A stretch of 64,000 nt of DNA, from positions 222,067 to 286,066 of the forward strand of contig NZ_JAJOIL010000037.1 in NCBI RefSeq assembly GCF_021209385.1, written 5' to 3'. The notes beneath the pieces are model-generated. The model had not been told where the DNA came from. It made no database searches and saw only the letters and a program-made list of their open reading frames with translations. The stretch is from Seleniivibrio sp. (GTDB taxonomy: Bacteria > Chrysiogenota > Deferribacteres > Deferribacterales > Geovibrionaceae). The position numbers and the translations under genes are program-made. Of the stretch, positions 51,793 through 60,372 are shown in pieces; position 1 is the first letter of the stretch; each line of letters starts with the position of its first letter.

Positions 51793-53151
51793 TTATTCTT
51801 TATCGAAGGCTATGAAGTTGCTTCTTCCGGATGCATATATCTGCAACACAACCACGCTGCCTTTTGGTATCTTATTGTATTTTGCGGTAAATTCCGCCGC
51901 TGTTCTCACCTGCTCACGGTTAATGGTGAGGATTATCATTCCGGGTCTTACTCCCGCCTCATAAGCGTTGTTCTTCTCATCAACATTAAGAACCTTAACA
52001 CCGTATTTCAGATTCAGTTTTGCCATCTCGCCTTTATTAAGAGGAGCAACTGAAATAGTGGCGCCGGGTGTTCCGACAGAACTGTCGTCATCTTCACCTT
52101 CGCCCTTTCTGGTGCCGAGTTTTACAGGGATCTTAAGTTCTTTTTTGTCGCGCAGAATATCCAGTGTCACAGTCTGTCCGGGGCTGTATGAGCCTATCAG
52201 AGTAACGAGGTCTTTGGAATCTGTTATCTGCTGACCGTTGACTTTAAGGATAACGTCGCCTGCCTTAACACCTGCCTTATCCGCAGGATCATCTTTTGTG
52301 ATATCCGCAACCAGAGCGCCCTTTGCGTCTTTCATTCCGAAACCTTTGGCAAGCTTGTCGTCAATAGGCTGAATGGAAACACCGAGCCAGCCTCTCTTAA
52401 CAGACCCTTGTTTCAGTTTCGGGAGCAGTTCTTTAAGCATATTCACCGGAACTGCAAAGCCGAGCCCCTGACCGGAGGGGATGATTGCCGTATTGATAGC
52501 CACAACCTGACCATCCATGTTTATCAGGGGACCGCCGGAGTTTCCGGGGTTAATTGATGCGTCCGTCTGCATAAAGTTGTCATATGGGCTGCTGCCGAGT
52601 TCTCTTCCTTTCGCACTGATTATGCCTGCTGTAACAGTCCACTCAAGTCCGAGAGGGTTGCCGATAGCTATAACCCAGTCGCCTATCTCAGCCTTATTGG
52701 AATCTCCAAGTGAAAGAGACGAAAGTTTAACGCTGCCCGGGTCTATTTTAATAAGCGCAAGGTCTGTAAGCGGGTCTCTGCCAACTACCTTTGCGGGAAA
52801 TTTATGTTCATCGTTGAGCTTAACGATTATCTCGCTTGCTCCTTCAATAACGTGATTGTTTGTAACTATAAGCCCGTTGTTTTCAATTATGAAACCGGAA
52901 CCAAGTGAAGTCGTCTTGTACTCTTTGGGTACGCTGGGTACCATATTTCCGAAATCGTCACCGAAAAATCTTCTGAACACATCGTCATTAATCGACGGGT
53001 GCGCAGACCTTTTCATCACTTTTGTGGTGGAGATGTTCACCACCGCATCCTTTGTGGATTTGTAAACTCCGGAGAACGACTCCGGTGTGCCTGCCGCAAA
53101 AGCAGTTACCGTTGAAATAATAAATAGTGTCAGTATCAGGAATTTTTTCAT
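51793..53151 (-). CDS. degP: DegP/HtrA-family periplasmic serine protease
   Basis: The 452-residue precursor has a signal peptide ('TAFAAGTPESF'), a trypsin-like domain with the His in 'VTNNHVIEGAS', Asp in 'DPLTDLALIKI' and Ser in 'ASINPGNSGGPLINM', then two PDZ domains ('GWLGVSIQPID', 'GVKVLNVDEKN'). It degrades and refolds misfolded envelope proteins. GGAGGA precedes ATG 53151, which sits 1 nt after rseB, so it is the effector of the sigma-E cassette. Confidence 0.95.
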   Translation of the reverse strand: MKKFLILTLFIISTVTAFAAGTPESFSGVYKSTKDAVVNISTTKVMKRSAHPSINDDVFRRFFGDDFGNMVPSVPKEYKTTSLGSGFIIENNGLIVTNNHVIEGASEIIVKLNDEHKFPAKVVGRDPLTDLALIKIDPGSVKLSSLSLGDSNKAEIGDWVIAIGNPLGLEWTVTAGIISAKGRELGSSPYDNFMQTDASINPGNSGGPLINMDGQVVAINTAIIPSGQGLGFAVPVNMLKELLPKLKQGSVKRGWLGVSIQPIDDKLAKGFGMKDAKGALVADITKDDPADKAGVKAGDVILKVNGQQITDSKDLVTLIGSYSPGQTVTLDILRDKKELKIPVKLGTRKGEGEDDDSSVGTPGATISVAPLNKGEMAKLNLKYGVKVLNVDEKNNAYEAGVRPGMIILTINREQVRTAAEFTAKYNKIPKGSVVVLQIYASGRSNFIAFDKE

Positions 53152-53152
53152 A

Positions 53153-53863
53153 CTATTCCTCCAGTTTTGAGTAGTTTTCAATCATGGTTTGCATAGCGTT
53201 GTAAGGTATCGTTCCGACAACTGTAAACAGTTCGTCGCCAAGTTTTCTGCGCATAACGTAGTTACCGTAAACTATCTTTTTGCTTGCAGGAACCTCGCCG
53301 TAAACTCTCTTTCTGAATATTGAAAATTTGTTTATTCCGTCCGAAAGCATTATGTGCGATGTTCCGTCCTTAAGCATCCTTTTGCCGACAACACAGAACC
53401 CCAGAAAACAGCGTCCTGATTTGTCCAGATTCCCTTCCGTTGAAACAGACTTTGAAGAGGAATCCTCCGGCTCAAGAATGGTGAACGAATACACCAGCTT
53501 GCCCGACGGGTCGTACACGTCTTTATGAACTATCTCGTTAGTGGAATCCACCATCAGCATATGCCTGAACCTGTCGCCGTTTTTGGGTTTAAGATCGTAC
53601 TGCAGAACGTCCCTGCCCGCAAAACGCATCGATACCGGCTGAGCTATATCATAATATGCCCTGTCAATATCGCTTAATTTAAACTGCTGGTTCCGCATCT
53701 TTGATGCAAGATAGTTCAGAGTAGTGTTGTCCAGCCCTGCTTTTCCGCCCATAAAGGCGGTATAGGTGCTGTTGTCCACTGCCACTTTAAAATAAACCTG
53801 TTCAGCGGCGTAAGACTCGAAGGAAAGTATCAAAATACCGAAAAACAGGAAAAATCTGATCAT
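53153..53863 (-). CDS. RseB/MucB-like regulator of the anti-sigma factor
   Basis: The 236-residue precursor has a signal peptide ('FESYAAEQ') and an RseB-like beta-rich domain ('YDPSGKLVYSFTILEPED'). RseB shields the anti-sigma factor from proteolysis and senses envelope lipids or LPS. It overlaps the anti-sigma gene by 4 nt. Sequence similarity to RseB is weak; the call rests partly on gene order. Confidence 0.75.
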   Translation of the reverse strand: MIRFFLFFGILILSFESYAAEQVYFKVAVDNSTYTAFMGGKAGLDNTTLNYLASKMRNQQFKLSDIDRAYYDIAQPVSMRFAGRDVLQYDLKPKNGDRFRHMLMVDSTNEIVHKDVYDPSGKLVYSFTILEPEDSSSKSVSTEGNLDKSGRCFLGFCVVGKRMLKDGTSHIMLSDGINKFSIFRKRVYGEVPASKKIVYGNYVMRRKLGDELFTVVGTIPYNAMQTMIENYSKLEE

Positions 53864-54306
53864 TTTTTATAATTTACAGTAGCAAGTGTTCCGTTGAAGT
53901 CTGCGACTCCGGCGCCCACATGCTCAATAACGTATTCTTCAAGCTTTTCGTTACCTGCTACCTGAGTCTCTTCGGTACCCATGGTCATGATAGCTGCAAA
54001 AGCAAGAACAAACAGAGCCGCAACCGCCGCCGCAAACACAGAGAATTTTTTATAGTAGGAACCTTTTTTCTGAACAGGCTTTTCGGCTTTCGGCGCGATC
54101 ATAGCCATAATGTTCTTTGAAAGGTCGATTTCCGCAGTTCTTTCATATGAAAGTTTCACCATGTCTTTAAGGCGAAGTTCGTTCGTAAGCTCAGAGCGGC
54201 AAGCGGGACAAGCCGCAACGTGTCTTTCGACCGCCTGTCTTTCAAGAGAAGAGGCTTCTTCGTCTATGTATGATGAAATCAGTTTATGAAATTTGGTACA
54301 TTCCAT
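53860..54306 (-). CDS. Membrane-bound anti-sigma factor (RseA-like, zinc-finger type)
   Basis: The 148-residue protein has an N-terminal ZAS anti-sigma domain with the zinc pattern H-x3-C-x2-C ('HVAACPAC'), one membrane helix (about 90-112) and a short periplasmic tail. It should hold the ECF sigma factor inactive until cleaved. It overlaps rpoE by 23 nt, ensuring matched synthesis. Confidence 0.9.
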   Translation of the reverse strand: MECTKFHKLISSYIDEEASSLERQAVERHVAACPACRSELTNELRLKDMVKLSYERTAEIDLSKNIMAMIAPKAEKPVQKKGSYYKKFSVFAAAVAALFVLAFAAIMTMGTEETQVAGNEKLEEYVIEHVGAGVADFNGTLATVNYKK

Positions 54307-54859
54307 CTGCCAACCCCTGATTGATGAGTCTGTCTTTTATAATCTGTCTGGCGTTGAACAGCCTGCTGCGGACAGTTCCCAGCGGTATGTTCATCATCTC
54401 GGCAATCTCTTCATAGCTCATGTCTTCGACCTCGCGAAGAACGATGACCACACGAAGTTTGTCGGGAAGGGAATCCACATAGCTTCTCACATATTTGTGA
54501 AGTTCCTCTTTCAGAGTGAGTTCTTCAGGGCTTTCGCCGCTGCCGATGTTTTCAAAGAAGCTCGTTTCGTCGTCTTCCGTCTCAACATCCATCACCCTTT
54601 TCTCTTTTTCAAAATGGTTAAGGGCGATGTTAAGGGCGATGCGTTTCAGCCATGGGTAGAACTGTTCTCTGTTTTTCAGAGAATCAAGTTTCATAAAAGC
54701 TTTCATGAAAGCTTCCTGAACTATGTCCTCTGCCAGCTCTCTGTTTTTCACCACGTTCATCGAGGTGGCGAAAAGTTTCGACTGATACTTGAGTATCAGC
54801 ATTTCAAACGCCTGTGAATCGCCATCCAGCACTTTTTCGATAATTGCCGTATCTTTCAC
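54284..54859 (-). CDS. rpoE: ECF sigma factor (RpoE-like)
   Basis: The 191-residue sigma factor has region 2 ('QSKLFATSMNVVKNRELAED' then 'VQEAFMKAF') and region 4 ('VIVLREVEDMSYEEIAEMMN' then 'PLGTVRSRLFNAR'). I chose GTG 54859, four bases after GGAGG; an upstream ATG would add a poorly conserved extension. It heads a four-gene unit with anti-sigma factor, RseB-like protein and DegP, so it controls envelope stress. Confidence 0.94.
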   Translation of the reverse strand: MKDTAIIEKVLDGDSQAFEMLILKYQSKLFATSMNVVKNRELAEDIVQEAFMKAFMKLDSLKNREQFYPWLKRIALNIALNHFEKEKRVMDVETEDDETSFFENIGSGESPEELTLKEELHKYVRSYVDSLPDKLRVVIVLREVEDMSYEEIAEMMNIPLGTVRSRLFNARQIIKDRLINQGLADGMYQIS

Positions 54860-54880
54860 ATTTCCTCCGAATCGTATGGT

Positions 54881-54910
54881 TATAAGACTGACCACCAATC
54901 TATAAGTTCA
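54881..54910 (-). promoter_or_regulatory. Sigma-E-type autoregulatory promoter of the rpoE cassette
   Basis: On the reverse strand, TGAACTT (54904-54910) and TCTTATA (54881-54887) are 16 bases apart, close to the sigma-E pattern GGAACTT-N16-TCTGA. The spacing and position, about 20 bp upstream of the rpoE start, suggest that RpoE drives its own operon. Confidence 0.6.
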
Positions 54911-54977
54911 AACAAAAATATACTACCGTAAAAAATATTTTTAAAGGGAATTTTACATTCTCCATAAAAGCGTCACA

Positions 54978-55373
54978 TTATACCCAATTCTCAACCCGCA
55001 GTCCTTTAACACGCTCAAACTCTTTAACATTATTAGTTACAAGCACTGCATTAACAGCTATTGAATGGGCGGCAATAAGCATATCCATGGAACCGATTAC
55101 CTGTCCGCTGGTCTCAAGCCCTGCTCTTATACTTCCATATGCTTCCGCAGCTGTGCCTTCAAACGGAAGTATTTCAAGAGGCGCAACAAACATTGCCAGA
55201 GCATCCCTGTTGCGTTCAATAGCCCTGCTTTTTGCAACGCCGTATTCCAGTTCGGCGAATGTTACGGAAGACATGCATATATCAGAAGGTCTGAAAGTCC
55301 TGAATTTCTCAATGACATTCTTAGGTTTGCTCTTAATGATATAGATGCAGATATTTGTGTCCAGCATATACAT
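54978..55373 (-). CDS. vapC: VapC-type PIN-domain ribonuclease toxin
   Basis: The 131-residue PIN domain has acidic residues in 'MYMLDTNICIYI', 'FAELEYGVAKS' and 'GSMDMLIAAH' with a final 'LVTNNVKEF'. This is the VapC/FitB layout, an RNase active without antitoxin. It begins where vapB stops, with an overlapping base. No cargo or mobile genes flank it. Confidence 0.92.
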   Translation of the reverse strand: MYMLDTNICIYIIKSKPKNVIEKFRTFRPSDICMSSVTFAELEYGVAKSRAIERNRDALAMFVAPLEILPFEGTAAEAYGSIRAGLETSGQVIGSMDMLIAAHSIAVNAVLVTNNVKEFERVKGLRVENWV

Positions 55374-55600
55374 CAGAAGACCTCCCGATCCTGAACATCA
55401 GGCTGGTTTCTGTCGGGCATAAAAGAATCATCAAACATATCAAGGCTCTGCTCAAAGCTATCCCATGTGTCTACTTCAGGAATAAGGATAAGCATATTCC
55501 CAACTTTTTTTATGCGAACTTCTTCCGCGCTGATATGAAATTCTTTGGGAAGCCTTACCGCCTGACTGTTTCCGCTTTTAAAAATCTTCGCATGGCTCAT
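55373..55600 (-). CDS. vapB: VapB-type antitoxin (AbrB/SpoVT-like)
   Basis: The 75-residue antitoxin has an N-terminal AbrB-like swapped-hairpin DNA-binding motif ('AKIFKSGNSQAVRLPKEF') and an acidic C-terminal tail that would bind the toxin. The start at 55600 follows a GAGGTG site. It is transcribed ahead of vapC from a palindromic promoter. Confidence 0.92.
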   Translation of the reverse strand: MSHAKIFKSGNSQAVRLPKEFHISAEEVRIKKVGNMLILIPEVDTWDSFEQSLDMFDDSFMPDRNQPDVQDREVF

Positions 55601-55611
55601 ACGGCACCTCG

Positions 55612-55646
55612 TGTATATACTATAATGTATATACATTTTTTAGCAA
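55612..55646 (-). promoter_or_regulatory. vapBC promoter with embedded operator palindrome
   Basis: Perfect 9-base arms TGTATATAC (55612-55620) and GTATATACA (55627-55635) flank TATAAT. On the reverse strand, TTGCTA (55641-55646) and TATAGT are 16 bases apart, so the palindrome overlays the -10 and spacer. This is the expected layout for autorepression by the VapBC complex. Confidence 0.7.
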
Positions 55647-55651
55647 GCCTT

Positions 55652-56437
55652 TCAGACAAAGAAATCCAGCGAGGGCATCTTTTTGATGCGTCCAATTTTA
55701 TGCGCGAGACTGTAATAGGTCAGAAGCCCTTTTATATGGTTTTCCGAGAGGTCATAGTTGATTATCTCCCAGTAGTCGATGATCTGATAGGAAGTCAGCC
55801 CCTTCATCTGATAGTGGTCTATAAGGGATGCGAGGTTTCCCTTACTGTCCTTTTTTATACGGGCAAGCAGTCTGACAAAATCCTCGGTCTCTTTGCGGTT
55901 GGCATCTGCCGTGTCCTTGCGGATTATCCAAAGGGCAAAGACAAACGGAAGTCCTGTGAATTCTTTCCAAAGAGTTCCGAGGTCATATATATATTTCGCG
56001 TTGTCGTTGTAATAACCGAAAAGCGCCGTGTCGCCGATGTAGACTTTCGCGGGCGCATCGGTGTTCTCTTTGGTAAACTCCGGCGCAATACCGTAACGCT
56101 CACGCATCAGTATTTCAAAAAGCACCACGGAGGTACCCGATTCCGATGTAAGGTAAACCTGCTTTCCGCCTAGCTCCTCAATGGGAAGGTCGGAGAACAG
56201 AAGAACGCTTTTAACCTGATCTATACTGCTGATTGAAATATCGGGAATTATATAATAGTTCTCAGGATTTCTCCCGTATTCTATACAGCTGCACGGCGAA
56301 AGGTCTATTACGCCTTCGCGTATTGCAGTGTTAAGGTATGAAGGAACGCCCTTTATGAGCTTAAAGCCTTTCTCTTTCTGTAGATGATGGAATATAGGAT
56401 ACACGTTTGCGTAATCAATCTGACCGATTCTAAGCAT
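55652..56437 (-). CDS. mqnA: MqnA, chorismate dehydratase (futalosine menaquinone pathway)
   Basis: The 261-residue protein begins 'MLRIGQIDYANVYPI' and contains 'PSYLNTAIREGVIDLSPCS', 'LTSESGTSVVLFEILMRE' and 'YDLGTLWKEFTGLPFVFALW', all MqnA features. It removes water from chorismate to give 3-enolpyruvylbenzoate, the first step of menaquinone synthesis by the futalosine route. The true start is ATG 56437, overlapping the upstream methyltransferase stop (ATGCTTAG). The reading frame continues open upstream through the chimeric join, which is an accident of frame and not a fusion protein. Confidence 0.9.
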   Translation of the reverse strand: MLRIGQIDYANVYPIFHHLQKEKGFKLIKGVPSYLNTAIREGVIDLSPCSCIEYGRNPENYYIIPDISISSIDQVKSVLLFSDLPIEELGGKQVYLTSESGTSVVLFEILMRERYGIAPEFTKENTDAPAKVYIGDTALFGYYNDNAKYIYDLGTLWKEFTGLPFVFALWIIRKDTADANRKETEDFVRLLARIKKDSKGNLASLIDHYQMKGLTSYQIIDYWEIINYDLSENHIKGLLTYYSLAHKIGRIKKMPSLDFFV

Positions 56438-56549
56438 ATATTTCCCCCGTTGAAGGTCCCATCCAATGCCCGTCCAGTCCTTCAAAGTCCCTTCGGCGCA
56501 GAATATCGTAACCCACAAGCGCCACGGCGTTTGAAAGGTTAAGACTGCG
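56430..56549 (-). pseudogene. C-terminal fragment of a SpoU/TrmL-type RNA methyltransferase, cut at the join
   Basis: The reverse-strand frame reads 'RSLNLSNAVALVGYDILRRR', the motif 3 of SPOUT tRNA 2'-O-methyltransferases (TrmL-like), and continues to the stop at 56430, 39 residues in all. The codon upstream of the Arg is a stop that belongs to the foreign sequence. The rest of the gene is missing. It would have been the upstream operon neighbour of mqnA. Confidence 0.85.
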
Positions 56550-56555
56550 TTATCA
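56545..56555. other. Chimeric junction between two genomes
   Basis: At 56549/56550, a TrmL-like methyltransferase reading on the left meets a SusC barrel on the right. Both genes are cut in mid-sequence. There is no att site, tRNA gene, integrase or transposon end at the join, and only a few bases (AACGC) could be shared. Confidence 0.85.
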
Positions 56556-58622
56556 TTGTAGTAACGCAGTTTCGTTTCGAAACCTTCATTCTCTGCTTTT
56601 CCCTGGTTCAGATATGGTTTTGTATAACCCATGAAATCAGGATCAGTTCTGTTTGGCCGGACAAGAATGTCATGCCGGTCGCGCTTAAACAGATCAAACG
56701 TAAAATCCAGATGATCCAATAACGTTGCTTCGATACCAAAATTGGCGCTTTTTTCTTTTTCCCATGTTACATCGGTATTTGCAGGAGCTCCCTGAACAAT
56801 GGCGTAATAAATATCGTTTGAAGAGCCAAAATAGTATGCAGAAGTATAAGGATAAATCTGGTCAAACATAAATCTTTGATCGTCACCACCGATTTTGTCA
56901 TTTCCGACCAGACCATAAGAACCTCTTATTTTCAGATAATTGAATACCTTATTATCCTTCATGAAATCTTCCTCCGAAATGATCCATCCTAAAGAACCTG
57001 CAGGAAAAAATCCATATCTGTCGTGTTTCGGGAAATTTTCAGATCCCATACAGGAGAAGCTGAACTCGCCAATGTATTTTTGATTCCAGGCATACGTTAA
57101 CCTGCCACTCCAATTGGTATGCATAACAGGAAAATTATTTCCGCTGATCGTATACTTATCTTCATTAAACATCAGGATTCCACTTGCAGTATGCGCGCCA
57201 AAGGTGCGATCGTAGCTAAGAGATACCTGAAAAACCCTGTTTCTGTTTTGATCGGATGTAGATTCACTCCCTTCCAAAGAGGTATTTTCTCCATATTTTG
57301 TGTAAACAGTATTTCCATTACTGTTTTTTGAAATTGAAAAACTCTCGTAAGTCCTTGTTTTGTTTGACTGGCTAAGGAAGTAGCTGTTATATGCAATTCT
57401 GGCGGTGATGCTTAACCCGGGAGTAAGTTTATCAAGCTGTTCCGTAAGTCCGCCCGTAATTTGGATCGTCCGTCCGTTTGACGTATAATACCCGGTATTC
57501 AGAATATCGCCAAGCGGATTGGAGTATAATTGATTTCGACCAAATGTCCCATTTGGGTTATAAACAGGGAAGGCATTGGGTGGAATTAATGACATGGCAT
57601 TGAAAATTTCATCGGTTGTGTTTCCGCCGGGATTATACCGGTCTTCAACAGTGCCTCCTAAAGTCAGGAAAGCAGAAAGTCTTTTGGTAAGGCTTATATC
57701 GACATTTGTACGATAATTTAGCCTGTTGTAACGGCTGGAGGTACTAAACTCGGATGCCTTACCGGTTCTCCGGAACAATCTGTTGTTCATTACATAGTTC
57801 AACATAACAAAATAACGAACGGAATTATCACCTCCTGAAAAGTTAAGGTTATAATTGGAAATTGGAGAGGAGTTTCTTAATACTTCTTTGTACCAGTTAA
57901 CATCCGGGTGAAAATAAGGATCAGTGCCATTTTGATATGCAGACAAATCCTCTGCAGTATAAAGTTCAGATTTACCGTCATTTACCAATGCTTCATTGTA
58001 AAGCCTGGCATAATCATATGACCCCAGAAATTTAGGTAGTCTTCTGTCGCTTTGTTCTCCTTGCTGGGCACTGAATACGATTTTCAGATCTCCTTTTTTA
58101 CCTCTTTTGGTGGTAATAAGCAATACTCCCGTTTGCCCCCCTGCTTCCATACATAGCTGTAGCGGAGGCATCTTTCAAAAGTGAAACAGATTCAATTTCT
58201 TCCGGAACCAGGTCTGAATAGTTAGCCTCGATCCCATCAACCAGGATTAGCATACCTGTCTGCGCAACGCCAAAAGTATTTATACCGCGGCTGAACATTG
58301 AGTTGGATTCATTGCCGGGTTCTGCCTTGGATGCATTAACCGTTAGTCCGGGAATCCGGCCAAACAACCTGTTTGTGAAATGAGTCGTGAAAGGATCCTC
58401 AACATCATTCCCGTCTATCGTGGATATCGCACCTGTTACCATCCAGGCAGGTTGTGTGCCATACGCAACATTGAGGGCTTTCTCCTGCCGGTTAACCGGT
58501 GTAATATACTGTATAGAATCCTGTGCTAATGAGAAAGTACTTATGCCTATGCTGATCAAAAAGGCCAATATTAGGCTTCTGCTATATTTTAATGTCATAA
58601 GTTTCAGTATTAATGATTTCAT
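56550..58622 (-). pseudogene. SusC-like TonB-dependent receptor, 3' truncated and frameshifted
   Basis: This Bacteroidota outer-membrane receptor has a signal peptide ('ISTFSLAQDS'), a plug domain ('GLTVNASKAEPGNESNSM', 'SVSLLKDASATAMYGSRG') and most of a beta barrel, which ends at the chimeric join. The reading frame breaks at 58128-58130, where an extra G splits 'GSRGANG' from 'GVLLITTKRGKKG'; removing one base restores the frame. It lies 11 nt after the susD gene. The CarboxypepD-like N-terminal domain of the other copy is absent. Confidence 0.88.
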
Positions 58623-58633
58623 AAGGTTGAAAA

Positions 58634-60361
58634 TTACCATCCGGGGTTTTGGGTCAAATATCCTTTCAAGGCCTCATCCCGTCTGAAAGGGAATAGATAC
58701 AGTTTCTTTTCAAACGACCGGGTTTCAAACTGATAAATCTCGTATCTGAAATCAGGTGGGGACGGATTTGAATAGGCTTTCAACCCGTAAAAAGCACCTT
58801 GCATGATTCCATCCTGTTCAGCAATTAACCATCTGCGGACATCCCAGAAACGGTGATCTTCGTCGAACAATTCAATGGCCCGCTCATTTCTGACCTTTTC
58901 CCGGAATTGATCCTGGTCAAGGCCGGCTGGAAGATCAGGCTGCCCGGAACGTTGACGGATGATATTAACGGCATCATAGGCATTGGATACCGGTCCTTCT
59001 GCTTCGTTTAATGCTTCGGCATAATCAAGGTATGCTTCCCCCAACCTGAAAATGATATCATTCGCCATAGCATAATTCTGAGAATTAGTCAAACTCTGGG
59101 GAATAAATTTAGTAATCCACTGACCACCGGTACATCCGGAATAGAAAGATCCATCTACCTGTGAATTTACCATCGGAATATCGACGTTCCAATAGGAACC
59201 TGCAACAGCCACTGACTGGTTAAAACGACGATCCAATTCATTGTACTTTTCAATTAGGTCGCTCCCCCCGGCAAAGTCCCAGGTTTGAGAGGTTCCGTCC
59301 TGCTTTTCGTATTTCTTCAGGAAATTAAAAGTCATGCTATATCCCATCCACCAGGTAACGCTGTAAAATCCCTTAGGCATCAAACTTGTCCATGGCCAGC
59401 CCCAAATACCGGTACTTCCGAAGGCTTTACAAGCCAGGATAATTTCTGAATTATCATTTTTTTCAAAGATATACCTGTAATTTTTGTCTGCGCCTTCGCT
59501 GGTTATTAAACTTATTCCTCCCGAAGGGGCCCAGTCTATGACCGCTTTCGCAGCATCGGCTGCCAGTTCCCACCTGTTCAGGTCATAGTTGCCGTAACAA
59601 ATCAGGTTATTTTCAGACGGGTCGTCCATATCGAGATAAGGATCTGCTGTATTAAAAAGCGGACTTGCTGCATAAAGAAGCGTTTTTGCTTTTAATATTA
59701 ACGCGGCCCCTTTCGTTGCACGGCCTCTTAAATCAGAAGTGTATGCATCAGGCAAAGAGGCGATCGCCGCATTGCAGTCTGAAACGATAAAATCAACAAC
59801 TTCCTGAAATGTATTCCTATTCTGTAAAAGATCATCACTAAGTTCAAATTTTTTCTCGATTATCGGCATACCACCATATCTTTTAAGCATTTCGAAATAA
59901 TTCAGTGCACGGATAAATCTCGCTTCACCTTTCACCTGGCCGGCATATTCGGCATCTATATCCGGAACTTCATCAATTCTTTCCATCAATATGTTGGTCC
60001 TGCGGATAGCCTCAAAACGAATATCAAACCGAAAGTCTTGTTCGCTGATATTATCAATCGTGATATCACCTATATTCCACTTCTGTTCGATGGGCCACGT
60101 AACCCCGGACTCCGCTTCATCTGTTGCAGTCGCCATTATACCATATTGGGTTCCGGTATAGGTAGTCTCATTCCTGGGTAAAATAGAGTGAATTCCGTAT
60201 CGGTAGGTGCCGGTGATATAAGTATCGGCCTGTACCTTTGATGAGAAAATTGTATCTTCTGTTACATCCACTCCGGGAGCTTTTTCAAGATAATCGTCAC
60301 ATGAAGAAAACAGCGTATAAATAGAGGCGCCAAAAAGCAGTAATATTTTAATATTTTTCAT
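58634..60361 (-). CDS. SusD/RagB-like nutrient-binding lipoprotein
   Basis: The 575-residue lipoprotein has a signal peptide with lipobox-like 'LFSSC' and the SusD fold: TPR-like helices ('EARFIRALNYFEMLKRYGGMP'), and the C-terminal 'RNERAIELFDEDHRFWDVRRW' region. It caps the SusC channel and binds oligosaccharides or peptides at the cell surface. The gene is intact and lies between two SusC genes. The ligand cannot be inferred. Confidence 0.95.
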   Translation of the reverse strand: MKNIKILLLFGASIYTLFSSCDDYLEKAPGVDVTEDTIFSSKVQADTYITGTYRYGIHSILPRNETTYTGTQYGIMATATDEAESGVTWPIEQKWNIGDITIDNISEQDFRFDIRFEAIRRTNILMERIDEVPDIDAEYAGQVKGEARFIRALNYFEMLKRYGGMPIIEKKFELSDDLLQNRNTFQEVVDFIVSDCNAAIASLPDAYTSDLRGRATKGAALILKAKTLLYAASPLFNTADPYLDMDDPSENNLICYGNYDLNRWELAADAAKAVIDWAPSGGISLITSEGADKNYRYIFEKNDNSEIILACKAFGSTGIWGWPWTSLMPKGFYSVTWWMGYSMTFNFLKKYEKQDGTSQTWDFAGGSDLIEKYNELDRRFNQSVAVAGSYWNVDIPMVNSQVDGSFYSGCTGGQWITKFIPQSLTNSQNYAMANDIIFRLGEAYLDYAEALNEAEGPVSNAYDAVNIIRQRSGQPDLPAGLDQDQFREKVRNERAIELFDEDHRFWDVRRWLIAEQDGIMQGAFYGLKAYSNPSPPDFRYEIYQFETRSFEKKLYLFPFRRDEALKGYLTQNPGW

Positions 60362-60372
60362 CGTCGTGATTG

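Noticed and set aside
54910..54977. A/T-rich segment before vapC's 3' end as a terminator (AAAAATATTTTT)
   Set aside because: The palindrome is short, entirely A/T and lacks a clear stem with T tail; it is likely just promoter-proximal A/T-rich DNA.
55652..58171. An 839-codon open frame apparently fusing a SusC receptor to MqnA
   Set aside because: The frame is open only by chance across the chimeric join; mqnA has its own ATG overlapping the methyltransferase stop, and the bridging residues are out-of-frame methyltransferase codons.
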